This document shows positions 36,565 to 48,985 of a stretch of DNA of 64,000 nucleotides, in pieces. How positions within the stretch are numbered: the stretch's first letter is position 1; each line of letters starts with the position of its first letter. The notes under the pieces were generated by a model. The model saw only the letters and a program-made list of their open reading frames with translations, was not told the DNA's origin and did not search any database. Position numbers and translations under genes: made by a program. This DNA is from Prunella strophiata (lineage: Eukaryota; Chordata; Aves; Passeriformes; Prunellidae), in NCBI GenBank assembly GCA_036583965.1, contig JAZBQD010000015.1, forward strand, positions 72,580,330-72,644,329, written 5' to 3'.

Positions 36565-38100
36565 GCATGCTAGGAGTACTGAGGACACATAAAAGGCATA
36601 TAAAAGGTATCTGAAAGAAAAGGCAAAAAAATCATCTTGGCATCAATACAATGTCTTAAAAAAAGTAATCTTATAATTCAAAGACAAGTGCAGTGCTGAT
36701 GGGAATGTCAGCATATGGTTTAAATTCTACTGTGGCATCAGATCCCATGATGGAGCAAAGTAGGAGGCCTATACTGTTGGATACAACAACACCTGTCTGA
36801 GTCTTTTTAGTAAAACAACACTCCTGCTTTATCTGTGCTAACTTGATTACAGAAGAACAGGCATGTCAAGTTCTACTATAACACCATTATTTCCTTTGCA
36901 TTTGTATTTCACACAGGTATACATCAAAGTTATATTTACCTTACTCTTAAGCTAGTGCTACAAAAACTTTCATTTCATCTCTGTAAATGTATAAGGTAAG
37001 TTTCCATATCCACTTCCTCTTCGCAAACTGAGGCACATATTTATAAATCTATCACAGGTCCATCAAAAATGTTTAAACTTTTACTATTCTTAGTACTAAT
37101 GACAAGAATATCAATTTATCACTGCTGTAATCTATATAGATTCATCAGATGACAAGTCATGCTGTCTGGCATACTAAAGCAATTTGTGCTGTTTGTCCTT
37201 TGCCAAAAATGCCAGGGTGTGTTAGATTCAACCTAATGTTAAATATTTTATGTAAGATTGTCAACTCTACCCCTCAGTGTTCTTAGGAATTTTGTAATCT
37301 TTCATTTTTGGTAAAGTTAGAAACTGACCACAAGTATGAAATGGGAATATAGTTCGTTCTTTCTCTCTCTCCTGCCTCTTTTTTCTGGGTGAGCTCCCCA
37401 GATATTCTGGCTTGTATGAAAGTGCACAGTTGTGGTAGGGTCCTATAGAAACTTATACTTAATAGCTAAAAGCAACTAAAAAAGAGAGAGAGAGAAAGGT
37501 AGAAAGGTTTTGTTCAAACTGTTGAGAATTAATAATTTTGTGACATCAAAAAAACATCAGTATAACTGCCCTACCAACCTGATAATGTTGCCCCTTGCAG
37601 AAAAAGACTTTAAATTGATTCCTAAATTGTGAGAACAAGATAGTTTACTATATGTGTGGTTTTCTGGACTGGTCTACACAACTACAGTGAAACCCTAATT
37701 AATCACTATGTGTCTACAACTTCAGTAGTTTCATTGAGTAATGATACTCTGATAAATCAGGACCCTGAAGAGTGTGAGGTACTATAAAGGTCCATCTGTT
37801 GGACCAAATCACACCCTCTGCAAAACAAAAACAGCTGTTGACTACAAAAAATTGCCTTCAAATGTTTTGGCACTGTACTGGATTGGCTCCTGTTTAGATG
37901 TATAGTAAAGTAAACCAAGACCTTACAAGGATGACTTTCCTCCCTACTGCATTATTTTGTTATTGAAAAAACATTACAGAACCTCTGAAGAAATGAAGAA
38001 ATTAAGAGATTTGAGGATCCTGTTCTAAGACAATTGCTAGCACTGAAACTACCTGAGGGAAAAGCACAATTAAAAAAAGAAATCAATTATTTACTGTCGA
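36565..38100. other. Unannotated AT-rich DNA
   Basis: No gene recognised. A short GA dinucleotide repeat lies at about 37483-37496, and a CT-rich stretch near 37358-37382. Confidence 0.55.
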
Positions 38101-38157
38101 TTCTGTCCCAGATGATCTTTAAAACTCTTTCAAAATGGACACTTCTATGATTCTGTA
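38101..38157 (+). mobile_element. CR1 LINE extreme 3' end, plus strand
   Basis: A 57-bp scrap: CCCAGATGATCTTTAAAACTC followed by the terminal ACTTCTATGATTCTGTAA. The order and spacing match the CR1 3' end ('gatgatctttaaggtccc...attctatgattctgt'). Very short insertions of this kind are common for CR1. Confidence 0.6.
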
Positions 38158-40973
38158 AGCAGAATAAAATTGCTATGCACCCGCATTTTGTTTTTCAGAA
38201 GTATGTAACAAGATATAGAATAAATTAAAAGAAATTAAAAATGTCACAAACATGAAAATTATATTATTATAGAGAGTTATATGAGAAACGTACATGTGCT
38301 AATATTATGTTGATGTATGAAATAAGGCATAGGAATCTTCAAAGCAAATTCAAGGTATTATGAGAAATGTTTGTTTACAGAGCAATCACTTGAAATAGCC
38401 ACAAATAGAAATGTGCTCATTTTAGTTTGAAAAATTCTGGTGGCAAGAAAGTCAAACATAATCACCAAAAAGAGCAAAAGTCTTTTAGAGCACTAAATTC
38501 CACTAAAACTTTAAAGTCTAACAATTCTGTCCTCATGTGATACCAATCTTTTAGTGAGGCATATAACAATTCTTAACAGGCACAAGCTTCATGAAGAAAT
38601 AGTTATTAAACTTCTATATTAATTTGGGATTTTTATAATACATACAAGTGGACCAAATCTTGCTTTAGTTAAGTATGGTCACAAACTATAAACCAATATA
38701 ACGCCTTATCAGGTATTAATAGGATTTCTGCAATAGACATTCTGCCTTCCTTATTATGAGGCAAAATAAGCTACCTTATTAAAATTTCAATTTAATTACA
38801 ACACTATTTGTATCTTTAAGTAAAATCTACAAAAAGTTTAAATTACCTTGGAAAAAAAAAATTGCAATAACATCTCTGTGTTTTTCATCACTTTCTCAGC
38901 ATTTTCTTTTTAGGTTTCTCTGTTATCTCTCACCAATGTAGTGAAGGAGGTGTGTAGAAAAAAACCACTTGTGCCAGAGGACCCTAATAAAAGTCTGGGG
39001 CAAGTAACTATGGATATGCTGAATACTACAGTACGTTTATAAACCTCATATCAGATCTGTAACACAAGTACCATGAGAAACCAGCAGCACATACATGGTT
39101 CATCTATGGCATCAAACACACAGAGAAAACCTAATCTAGTCTTTTTGACTAACAACAGAGTTACAAATTCAAACACAAGTCTTGGAAGCAATAACTTCAT
39201 AGCAAAAGTTAATAAAATCTGAAGTATTTCAGTCGGGACCTACTGTAATAATCTCCAATCTTTCTTCAAGTTTATTGAGATTTGTCCTAATATGTGCCCC
39301 GTATTTTGTGAGAAGGAAGTGTGAGAAAAAATAAATCAACTCAGAATTTCTGATAGTTAAAGGTGTGTAAATTCCCAATGGTGCCACCACAAACACATCC
39401 TTTGTGAAACCAAAGGTCAGGCTGACAGTTGGTAGGAAGAGAATCGCATGGCTGGAGATTCATGACAAGAATGTCTTCAGGGCTGCAAAACAGAAGGCTA
39501 CAACACTTCCTCCTTTATCCCTCTATTTACTGTTCAGTCTTCAGACAAAAATATCCTTGGGCTTTGCCTTGCTTTCCAGGGATTTACTGTGATCTTTCAT
39601 AGACCACAGGAGGATTCTTAGTCTATCATTCTGGAAGATCAGAAAATGCCAAGGTTGGCCAGGTTCCTTAACTTGTCCTTCCAGAGTACAAATTCTGTGA
39701 GTACAAAAGAAGACTTTGCTCTATAATTTTGAAAAATCTGTGACAACAACAGATGACCAAATAACTTCTCATTATTCTTGCATTAAGTTTTTAGATGGAA
39801 TTTCATAAGGTACTTGTTGAGGGTTTTTTGTTGACATTGCTAGATTGAAGGGCATAATGTCTCTGATTTAGTAAACTAATATCCTCTGCCCTTTCTTATC
39901 ATATTACACTTAGTATTAAAAATTGAGAGATAATTTGAGTAAAAAACAAACCAAAAACATCCCTGACTTCAAGCAGGGAAAAAAAAAAGCAGTTTAAGAG
40001 ACTTTTCAGGGCAATGTTTACTTAAATACCCAGCAATGTCCAGCAATGTCCAAGAGTAAGAAAATCAATACTTGAAATCAGGATTAGCCCCCAAGAATAA
40101 TTTTATCTGTTTCTTGAATCTACATAAGTTAAACTTACAAAATAAAATCAAGAAAATATTTTTTTTTTTCTGGTGCTTTGAAGTTTCTGACACCATTCAC
40201 AAAGGATGATCACAGAATGACAGTTTTCACAGAATTATTTATTTCCTGTCATCTGTATGGAATATTTTGATTTCTATAGTTTTTCTAATTACTTAGAATG
40301 CAAAAAAAAAAAAAAAAAATCAGGTTTGCATGTTCTCCTGTTGCTCTACTATGCATCCTTCAGCTGCATAGTGGAGTTATCTGCAAGAGCCGCTTTGAAT
40401 CATACAGGATGAATAAATTTGCAGCAGTAAATGTCAGAAATGTCAGTGATAGACTTATTAACAACTTCCCTCTCCCCACAGAAAGTAGGAAAACTCTCCA
40501 GCTTCTGAACTGCATTGTTTGAGACTCTTAAATATTTTTACAAAGCCTTCATTACTCTACATAGTGCCCAAAGCCATGTAGTTCTCCATCTTTGTTTTGC
40601 TAACTTCTTTTTCTCATGGAGGCTCATGCAATTACAAAATACATAACTTCCATGCAGAATGACTGAGATGCCCCTACAGAGAAATAAGACTTTGAAAAGG
40701 AAAAAGAAATATTTTCAGAAGTTTTTCCTTTCTTTCCTGAGATGACTTTTGCTTCTTCACACAGTACATCTGCATTGACATTTAAATGAGAAGCAAAAAG
40801 GAAGAGGCAATTAGTTATTGTTTGATTGATCATCACACTCAAAGTTGTTGCATATAAAATAAAATACTTTGGCACCTTATATAAGCAATTTTCCTTATAA
40901 GAAAGTTATCTTGTTAAGACCCAGGACTTTACTATGTTTGAAAATGAAAATGGTGGAAATACAAACCATGTTA

Positions 40974-41062
40974 CAAAAAAATACCACAATCAAAACACAA
41001 ACAAAACAAAGCAAACAAACAATAAAAACAAAAAGAAAAACCCACAAAAAAGCCAACACAAA
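40974..41062. repeat. (AAAC)n-like low-complexity tract
   Basis: A/C-rich on the plus strand, with repeated CAAAC and AACAAA units. Open frames here are artefacts of composition. Confidence 0.75.
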
Positions 41063-44000
41063 GAGTATATAAGTTCTATTAAAATTGAAGTTTCAGCAGC
41101 ACTTTCCTACTTTCATCATCAATCTCCTCTTTAACATTTCTTTGTGACTGGAACAACAAAAATTAGAACGAAAGAAAAGCAACAGTTGCACCTGGTGTGA
41201 CCATTATAATTTTAAAATAATTTCTGTTCTTTTTTTTATATCAAAATAAAAGTATTGTTATTGTCACTACTAATATTCTGCAATTTCCTTCTTCTTGTGA
41301 AGGCTTAGATCCCATATAATTGATTTTATTTCCTTCTCATTTCTTCTGGTTTGCCCTAGTTGATCGTCAGATTTCTGAAAAGTGACTGCAAATCTGGAAT
41401 TGTGAGGTGATACAATTAAATTTTTGCTCAAAAAACATGGAAAAAAAAATACAGGAAGGCCTTCTTAAGTAACATGGAGAAAACATAGCCTGTAGGAATG
41501 AAGGATGTGAGAGTGGAAGAAGAAGTCTATCTATCTTCTTTAAGATGAAAACTTGATTTCTTTTAAAAATCAGCCATAAATAAAGCCTTATCTTTCCAAA
41601 TTAAAGGCAGTTGCAGGAGTACTTGCAGACTAAAAACCTCATTGTTTTTCAAACTGTGAGCCTTTACAAAAGACTAAATGATGAGAAGTTATCTGGTTGT
41701 TATCTATTGAAGGGATAAACAACATCTCTGACTATTCCCGAGAATGCAATGCACCTTGACTATATAGTCCATGCTAGATGGAACTGTGTAGGCTCTTGGG
41801 TTTTGCTGAGGATTATTTAATGCTTTTATCAGAAACAGATAGTTTTTCATCTTAACAGATTAGTTTTTCATCTTAATTATATTCTTGACAAGACGAAGTA
41901 CATGACAGTCAGCTATTGAAAAATACATTTCTTTTAATTCTTAAAGATGCGACAATTTTCCTTATCTCTGTAACAAAAAAGTTGCATTGATATCATATAT
42001 CCAAAGTGTTAAATATGTATTTGTTTCTGCCATGACACTACAACAGTGTTAGGCAATAGGTGAAGCTGCCAGTCTCTGGAGATATTGCATCTACGGTAAA
42101 TAGCTGTAATATATGACCACTAGAGAAAAATTAGTTTCACATGCCATTTTCCCAGTTTGTATCATGCCATGGGGTAGGAAGTTACCTTCAGCCAGGTCAA
42201 TAATAAGCAAAACTTGATGGCTACATGCGAAAAAATAAAAAAAGTAACATTAGAAAATTTTCAAGTCAAGACTTTGTACTTTCTGTATATCGTTTTAGAA
42301 ACTGACAAGACTTCAGTGTTTTTCAGTTACTTACATAAATATATGTGCAAATTCCAGCAATTTAGTTTTATCAATGAGGAAAATTCAAATCCCATTAAGT
42401 TATATAACTGAAAATCCAGATTCCTTAAAAGTGTTAAATTTACCATAATTTTAAGATAGCTTGCAAAAAGCTGTCTTTTATTTGATTTGATGTTGAATAT
42501 TTTAGTTTCTTCTTCCCCTTTTTGTTTTGCACTTCAACTTTTTAGCTTCTCCACAGCAAACTAAGAAATGCAACATTAATATTTCCACCAAGTCTGTGGG
42601 AATAGCCTTAAAAAATTACACTGTGTATCAGACACTACTGATGCATATGACATAAGTTTATTCACAGTACAGTGTAGACTGAATTTCAATGCCATGTAAA
42701 AATACTGCACTGCTATAATCAGAAATTGTGAGACCACAAGTGGCAATGATAATTATGGTGGGTGTCTGTAAGTCACCACTAATTTCTTTTCTGCTTACCT
42801 ATGTAATTTAACCTTGATGTGACAAGGCCACCACTCTCCAAGTAATGGCAGCACAGGAGGAAGTGACAATGTTCATTATGTTTTATGATTAAGACATTTG
42901 TCAAATGGGAGTTCAGCTGTAATCTTCCCTGTCATTTCATTCAGGTAACCCATTAACCAACTGAAGCTGGCTGCAGTGTCGTTGTACAACCTGTGAGCAG
43001 AATATATTCTACACAGTGATTACAACCAACATTATGTATCTTACTGAAGGTTGTACTAACCACAGCTAGACAATAATTTTATCATCATCATTTAGCCACA
43101 GGCTATAAATATATGCCATTTAACCATGTTGATTTGGCTCAGTAGAATTGGCTTTGGAAACCTAAGGGCTACTTCAAGCATTTGAGATGGAGACAGAACA
43201 AAGGCTGAAGCTGACCAGACTTTGAACACAATCTCCAAACTCCATTAATCTATAGCAATGAAAGGCTTTTAGACATATCCCTGATTTATCCTGTAGGAGA
43301 CTGCTTCTTCTCACATCTCAAACTTTTTAATAGCCAAGTAAGGAAAAGGCAGAAGGTTAGTTTGTGAGTCTGCATTTAGGTAAGTCTTCATCAAATTGAT
43401 CTTGGCTTTCCTAAAACAGGAGTCCTTGTGTGGTCCTCCTACTTGGATCTTTCCCGCTTCCTCTCCCCTTAGAACAGACAGCCTGGTCTATGATACATGG
43501 AGAAAAAAAAAAAAAAATAGTGTTAGTTGGTAATAGAGCATAAAACTGAAGATATGATCTCCAGAATTTATTTTTACCCTCCATTATACTACCTGGCACA
43601 ACACCAAATTTTTACTGACCAAAACTGAAAGCCTTAACTTAGTCTTCATTAAAATCATTGGAATATAACAGTCAATATAGAAATAAGTCTTAAGGGTAAT
43701 ATAAAAGAATTCATCTACTCCATTTATTTCCTTTGATACTTTAAGCAGCTTGGTGTTCTGCCAAACCAAAAGATATAAATCTTGCTTTGCATTCCCCTGA
43801 AAATGCAAGTCATCTAAAATCAATTCTCCTCAATTGAAATTTTTTATTGTAATGGGTCCAAGATTATTTTTTTCCATTTTGTTCTTATAGAATATTTCAA
43901 GAGGCTTACCTTCACTGTTCTGCTCATGCATCTAAAATAGTAATTCTGTGCAATTACTGTTAGGGCTTCTGATCAGTCAAACCTCTTTTATTTCTTTCTA

Positions 44001-44252
44001 GATCAAAAACATACAGTTTTGTTTCAGGAGGAAATAAAAAGGCAACAGAATTTAAAAAGGCACACTTAATACAGACAACATACCCCAAAACCAAAAAATT
44101 GTCTCTAAAGAAGCTCCTGCTTCTTTTCCAAATGTGTTGATGACCTTAAATATCATAGGGGTTTTCAGCTGTTTTGAGAAACTGAAATAGTGCCAATCCT
44201 TCCAACTACATTTAGTTAGTTAATTTTTTAAACAATAGGTAAACAACAGAGT

Positions 44253-44286
44253 TTATATACACATATATATATATGTATGTATTTAT
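44253..44286. repeat. (TA)n / (TATG)n microsatellite
   Basis: Alternating purine-pyrimidine stretch TATACACATATATATATATG followed by TATGTATT. Confidence 0.75.
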
Positions 44287-46432
44287 AGTCTATTAGTATA
44301 TTTATGCTATACTTAATTATTATGAAAGGGCAGTTAACCACAGCAATTTCAAGATACTGTTTCAGTTTGTTTATATTCCAACAGTAGTAATACATTTTAA
44401 CAACCTCTCTGAAATCCTAGTGCAGTCTAAGATTGTAGCATTTATTATATAATTGTTATGAAGCAAAGTGAGGACAAGCTCAAAATGCTTTTAAGTCTAT
44501 GTCATATTTGATAAACTTTTTATGAGGAAGCTACAAAAATCACTACGGTAGTAGACTTCTGCATCACAGCATGGTAATTTCAGCTTCTCTCCTTCTCAGG
44601 AGTATCCCTGAAATTTTGCTACATTTCTAATCTTTTCCTTGGTTTTGTGTGTTGCACTGATAGCTGGCATGCCTTTTCAAATACAGTCTATATGAATTTT
44701 GTTAAGAAAATACATATTATGTATTACAGGATGCGTAATCCCTGTTGTTAGGCAATTACAGCAAATATGGAAGAAACTGGGGGCAGCAGAGCTTTAAGAT
44801 GATTGTTATGCTGAAAGACATTGACCTGTTCAACATGATAAATACTCATTCAGGAAGAGGTGGAAAACATGACTGCTGCATACCTTTGCCTTTATTTTAA
44901 CTTATGTTGACAGTCTCATGGAGTTTGCAAACAACACACTGTGAAGCATTAGAACATAATAAATAATGATAGCTTAACACAAAGAACTTACTGGGTCACA
45001 ACTAGTTATTTAACAAGATTTCTATAGGTGAAGTAGGAAGAGCTGTGACATGAAGTGATCATTGAGAGGCATTGAGAGTTTGTTATCAATTCTGTTGGTA
45101 CTAAGAAAAAGAGTCAAAGGTGAACAATTGCATGAGAAATTGCTTTCTTTTATTCTGTATCTGGTGCAGAATTTCAAGGTTTAAGAGCTTTCCAAACATG
45201 ATTGACTGCTAACTGAATTCAGAAGCTTTATTACAGTTGTGTTTTGTATATACTTGACAGTTTTCATCCAAGCTCTAAATTAATATTCTTAATTTTAATT
45301 CTCAATAATGGCAGAGAAAATAACAGTCTGTTGTTTTCACCCTCTCCAATTCTACTAAGCTACTTTTTTAAAAGTTTGCTAATAAACTGAAGCTGGCTAT
45401 ACTCAAAGATATTCTTCTGCTCTCCTCCCCCTTGGATCACCAAAGTGTTTTCAGATACCGTAAATTATTTATGGCTTATCCATTACTTTGTTGGGCTTTC
45501 AGGGTTTTGTGCTCCAGTGGTTTTCCTGTTACCTCAGCCTTACTTCAGTAGCTCATGTCATATCCTTCCAGCAAGGCCCCAAAATTTTATTTATGTTTAC
45601 TTCTCTCTGCCCCACATGTGCAGAGGTTTCTGTGCTGCCATGCCTTCAATGACTAAGGTCAGTTTCCAGTGTAACCCTCAACCTTAATACATCCAGCTTT
45701 TTCCCTACTAAATTTTCAGTTGGATTCTGGCTTCTCTTAGATATTTTAACTGTAGGTTTTCCTGAAAAATCTTTGTATTTGCTATATATTTAGCTGTCTG
45801 CTTTTCCAACTGTGAAAAGGAATTTTTCAAATTATAGGCATGTTAGTATTAGTTGTTTTTCCTCGATGTGCTCAGCATCCATCATTTTGTATTCATTCCT
45901 ACTGGCAATATTTTTCTCTTTAACCTAGACTTTTCAGCACCGATTACTTCATTCAGGTTGTTTTTTGAACTCTCGTGCCACTTGTTAGGAACCACTGTGT
46001 ATATCTACTTCATGAATATTTGATTATCTTCCAAGTATCCTAGAAAATCTTTGCTGCATGTGGTTGCACTTTGTTCCTTTTGTGACTTCCGTGAATTAAT
46101 TACATATTTTGAAGAACATACATCCATATAACAGGCACATATATACATCATACCTTTGTAAGCATAACAGGTTTTCTCTCTTTCATATTCATCCCCAAAA
46201 TGGTTTCTCTTTTTTGTTCAACATTTATATCTGCCCTCTGACTGGGTGCTACTTACCCTTCTAAGAAACAAAAAAGACATATATCAGCTGCAATTGAAAA
46301 AAAAAAAAATTACCTGGACAGGTAAGATTATGTTTAACATGAAATCTTTTTAGTGCAATGAATTTCACTTTTCCTGTCAGCTGCCCTACTTATCTTTGTA
46401 GTCAGGTTGCATGTCATACCGAATTTAAAACT

Positions 46433-46545
46433 GAAAAGAAAAGAAAAAAAAAGAAAGAAAAAAAAAAAAAACAAACAAATAAACAAAAAAATGGAAACAA
46501 ACAAAAAAAAATTGAAAACAAATAACCCCAAAACCCACAGAGCAC
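46433..46545. repeat. A-rich low-complexity tract with AAAG and AAAC units
   Basis: Runs of A broken by single G or C residues; open frames on both strands (Lys-rich or Phe-rich) are artefacts. Confidence 0.8.
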
Positions 46546-46629
46546 AACATAAAAATACAAATATCTCCTCACATCATACTATATGTCTCAGGAAGACATT
46601 TTTCCTGTCACTGTGATTCTAGCCTCCCA

Positions 46630-47060
46630 CTGTTGAATTAAGCTGGATTATTGCCATTGATTCATCTGGAATAGGTACTGAGTCACTTAAAGGCAATGGG
46701 GGAGATAAAAGTGCTGTGCAGTCTGTCAGATGGATTATCCTTAAAGAAGATAAACAGCTGTACACATTTTAGTTATAGCTATTATTAGAAGCTGATGTTG
46801 AGGTGATAATGTAATTAGTAGTGTTGTGAAATATTAAACTTAACATGCTGCATATTGATGTTTCTTCCCAGGAAATCCTTGATGCTCACTGTTTCTGTCA
46901 GACAAGGTAACGTGCCTTAATATTTCATCTGACAGAAACAGCAACTCTGCACAAGCAGCTCTGGAAAACATCCAAACAGTGAAAAGGGACAGCTAAATAT
47001 TTTTAATGATTCTCATAAAGTAAATCCATTCTGTCCAGGACTTGTAAGAGTCTGTGTGAA
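46630..47060. other. Unannotated complex-sequence block, candidate conserved non-coding element
   Basis: In contrast to its neighbours, this block has balanced, non-repetitive sequence with homeodomain-type TAATTA/GTAATTAG motifs and a long perfect inverted repeat (entered next). I cannot test conservation from one sequence, so this is a suggestion only. It does not resemble any repeat family or coding exon known to me. Confidence 0.25.
46889..46941. repeat. Perfect 14-bp inverted repeat with 25-base spacer
   Basis: CTGTTTCTGTCAGA (46889-46902) pairs without mismatch with TCTGACAGAAACAG (46928-46941). A 4-bp inner stem AAGG/CCTT (46904-46907 and 46914-46917) is also possible in the spacer. 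The stem is too short for a typical microRNA precursor, and no transposon ends or target duplication flank it. Confidence 0.8.
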
Positions 47061-48666
47061 GGCAGTCTATACTCACTTGAGACAGAAATTACGGATATAG
47101 ACAGACAGATAATATACTGAAAGGGTTCATATTTGTTTCCAAAGACTGCTAAGCTTCAAACTTCTCTCTGGGAAACAAAGAAGCTCTTTAATTATGCTCT
47201 TTAATGCTGCTAAATAAATGTACAAAATGAAAACTGCATTGTTTTATATGACTTGTAATAATTAGATTATAAATATCTTTCTCAGTGCCATGTTTATGCA
47301 CTATGCTCTTTACTGTGGGAAAAATCAAATGTGGTCTTAACCTTAACTTTCCACTAGGTAGACTATGTGCTGTCACAGTCAGTCAATACAACTACACAAG
47401 TCCAGCAGTATTCAGTGTACTGGAAGACTTTGGTGTGCTGCAGAATCATATCTACCTACAAGAAACAAAAGCAGTGCCTCAGTGCAGCAAACATCACTTT
47501 TCAGTTTGGTGTTTATGCATACAGCAACTGGACAACTCATTTCCAGCCAACTTCCTACTGCCTGTGGAGGTCAAGGCTAAAGAATATGCTGCTAGCCACA
47601 AACTGCATAACAGTAAAACAATGTGGAGATTTCATATATTGCCTTACACTGCACATCAAATTGTGAAGACAAATCCATTGAGCACCTACAAGCCTGTCTG
47701 CAATGAAATTTTAGCTTTTGCAGGAAATTCCACATTTGCATTTAGTTGAGTTTTTTCTTCAAGAATTCAATACAACTCACTAATATTAGCAGAAAACATG
47801 GCTATAGAAGGGCAAATATTTTTATCTTACTGGAACAACAGACCTAGTTGCAGTGTCTTAAAATTGTTAAGCAAGGTTCCTAGAGAAGAAGGAAATACAC
47901 CTATATAGAAGCAAAAACACTCTTTGAGAAAGACAATTTCAATATATAGTAACATTTAGAAATTCATGTGAAACTAAGAATACTAACACATTTTTTAAGA
48001 TAAAAGAATTATGAAATAGTGTCTAGTAAGATTAAAGATTATAACACTTCAACAGAAATACAGCACAATTACAAAGCAAAAGTTTATTAGAGTCTATATA
48101 TGCAAGAAGAATAATTTAATTTCTTACTTATATTCAATTAATGACTCAGTTAGACAGCTAGAGAACTTTGGCAACAGAACCCATTATAAGATATCAGACA
48201 GTGACCAGAACCACAGAAGATATTTCAGATAAAGTAAAGAAAACCTATGCATCTCTGTCAAGCTGGAAAAGAAAAAAAAAATAAATTCATCCATGTCTAG
48301 AAAGCAGGCAATTTGTAGCTATGCTCTGGAGACTGACCATCAGGAAACTGGAAGTTAATAACACAACTGGAAGAATGAGGAATTTACTCCTTAGAGCAAG
48401 CATCTGCTGAAGGAGTGTGAGAGACCTCTAGTAGGCATTCTTCTCTTTTCCTGCAAATACCATGCAGAACTTCAGCAGAAAAGAAATGTCCACAGCTAGC
48501 TACATCCTTCCTCTACCAATACAATTTAGTTAGATATTTGGAATCCAGCTATGCTAAAGTTATATGGAGATCAGAGAAGCACAAATGCAAATAAACAGTT
48601 GAACACTTTATGTGGAAGAATTGCTACAGAGTAGATAAGCAAAAAAATAGTTGCCATTTTCTATAT
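47061..48666. other. Unannotated DNA holding the longest open frame of the window
   Basis: The plus-strand frame 47285-47749 has 154 codons and is overlapped by two other plus frames open for 71 and 99 codons. I see no domain, signal peptide, transmembrane pattern or repeated motif in any of them, and no plausible splice or polyadenylation context. A 154-codon frame is expected about once by chance in a window of this size and base composition. I therefore do not call a gene. Confidence 0.5.
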
Positions 48667-48985
48667 TCACAGAATCACACAGAATCACAGAATTACTAGG
48701 TTTGAAGAAAACTTGAAGATCATCAAGTCCAACCCATGCCCTAAACACCTTAATTAAACCATGGCACCAAGTGCCATATCCAGTCTTTTTCTGAAAACAT
48801 CCAGGGATGGTGAATCCACCACCTCCCCAGGCAGGCCATTCCAATATTTTATCACTCTTTCTGTGAAAAAACTTCCTAATATCCAACCTATATTTCCCCT
48901 GACACATCTTGAGACTGTGTCCTCTCATTCTGACAATCTTTGCCTGGAGAAAGATACTGACCCCCACCTGACTACAAATAAATAT
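48667..48985 (-). mobile_element. CR1 LINE 3' part, antisense
   Basis: Starts with the duplicated terminus TCACAGAATCACACAGAATC, then 'AAGATCATCAAGTCCAACCC', 'CATGGCACCAAGTGCCATAT', 'CATCCAGGGATGGTGAATCC', 'CCACCTCCCCAGGCAGGCCA', 'CTTCCTAATATCCAACC' and 'GACACATCTTGAGACTGTGT'. It ends near 'CCCCCACCTGACTACA'. It shares the 'GATGGTGAATCCACCAC' subtype signature. Open frames on both strands here are shadows. Confidence 0.94.

Larger units (their letters stand above)
38158..46629. other. Long unannotated AT-rich stretch
   Basis: About 8.5 kb without a recognisable gene, LINE or LTR. Contains an A18 run (40302-40319), an A/C-rich tract (40974-41062), a TA-rich microsatellite (44253-44286), an A-rich tract (46433-46545) and a perfect 10-bp tandem duplication CAGCAATGTC (40031-40050). 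No open frame exceeds 83 codons. Confidence 0.55.

Noticed and set aside
46889..46941. microRNA precursor
   Set aside because: The perfect stem is only 14 bp with a large loop; a microRNA hairpin needs a longer, imperfect stem of about 30 bp.
47285..47749. 154-codon open frame as a possible protein-coding gene
   Set aside because: Length is compatible with chance for the window size and base composition, no domain or signal is visible, and other frames are open over the same interval.
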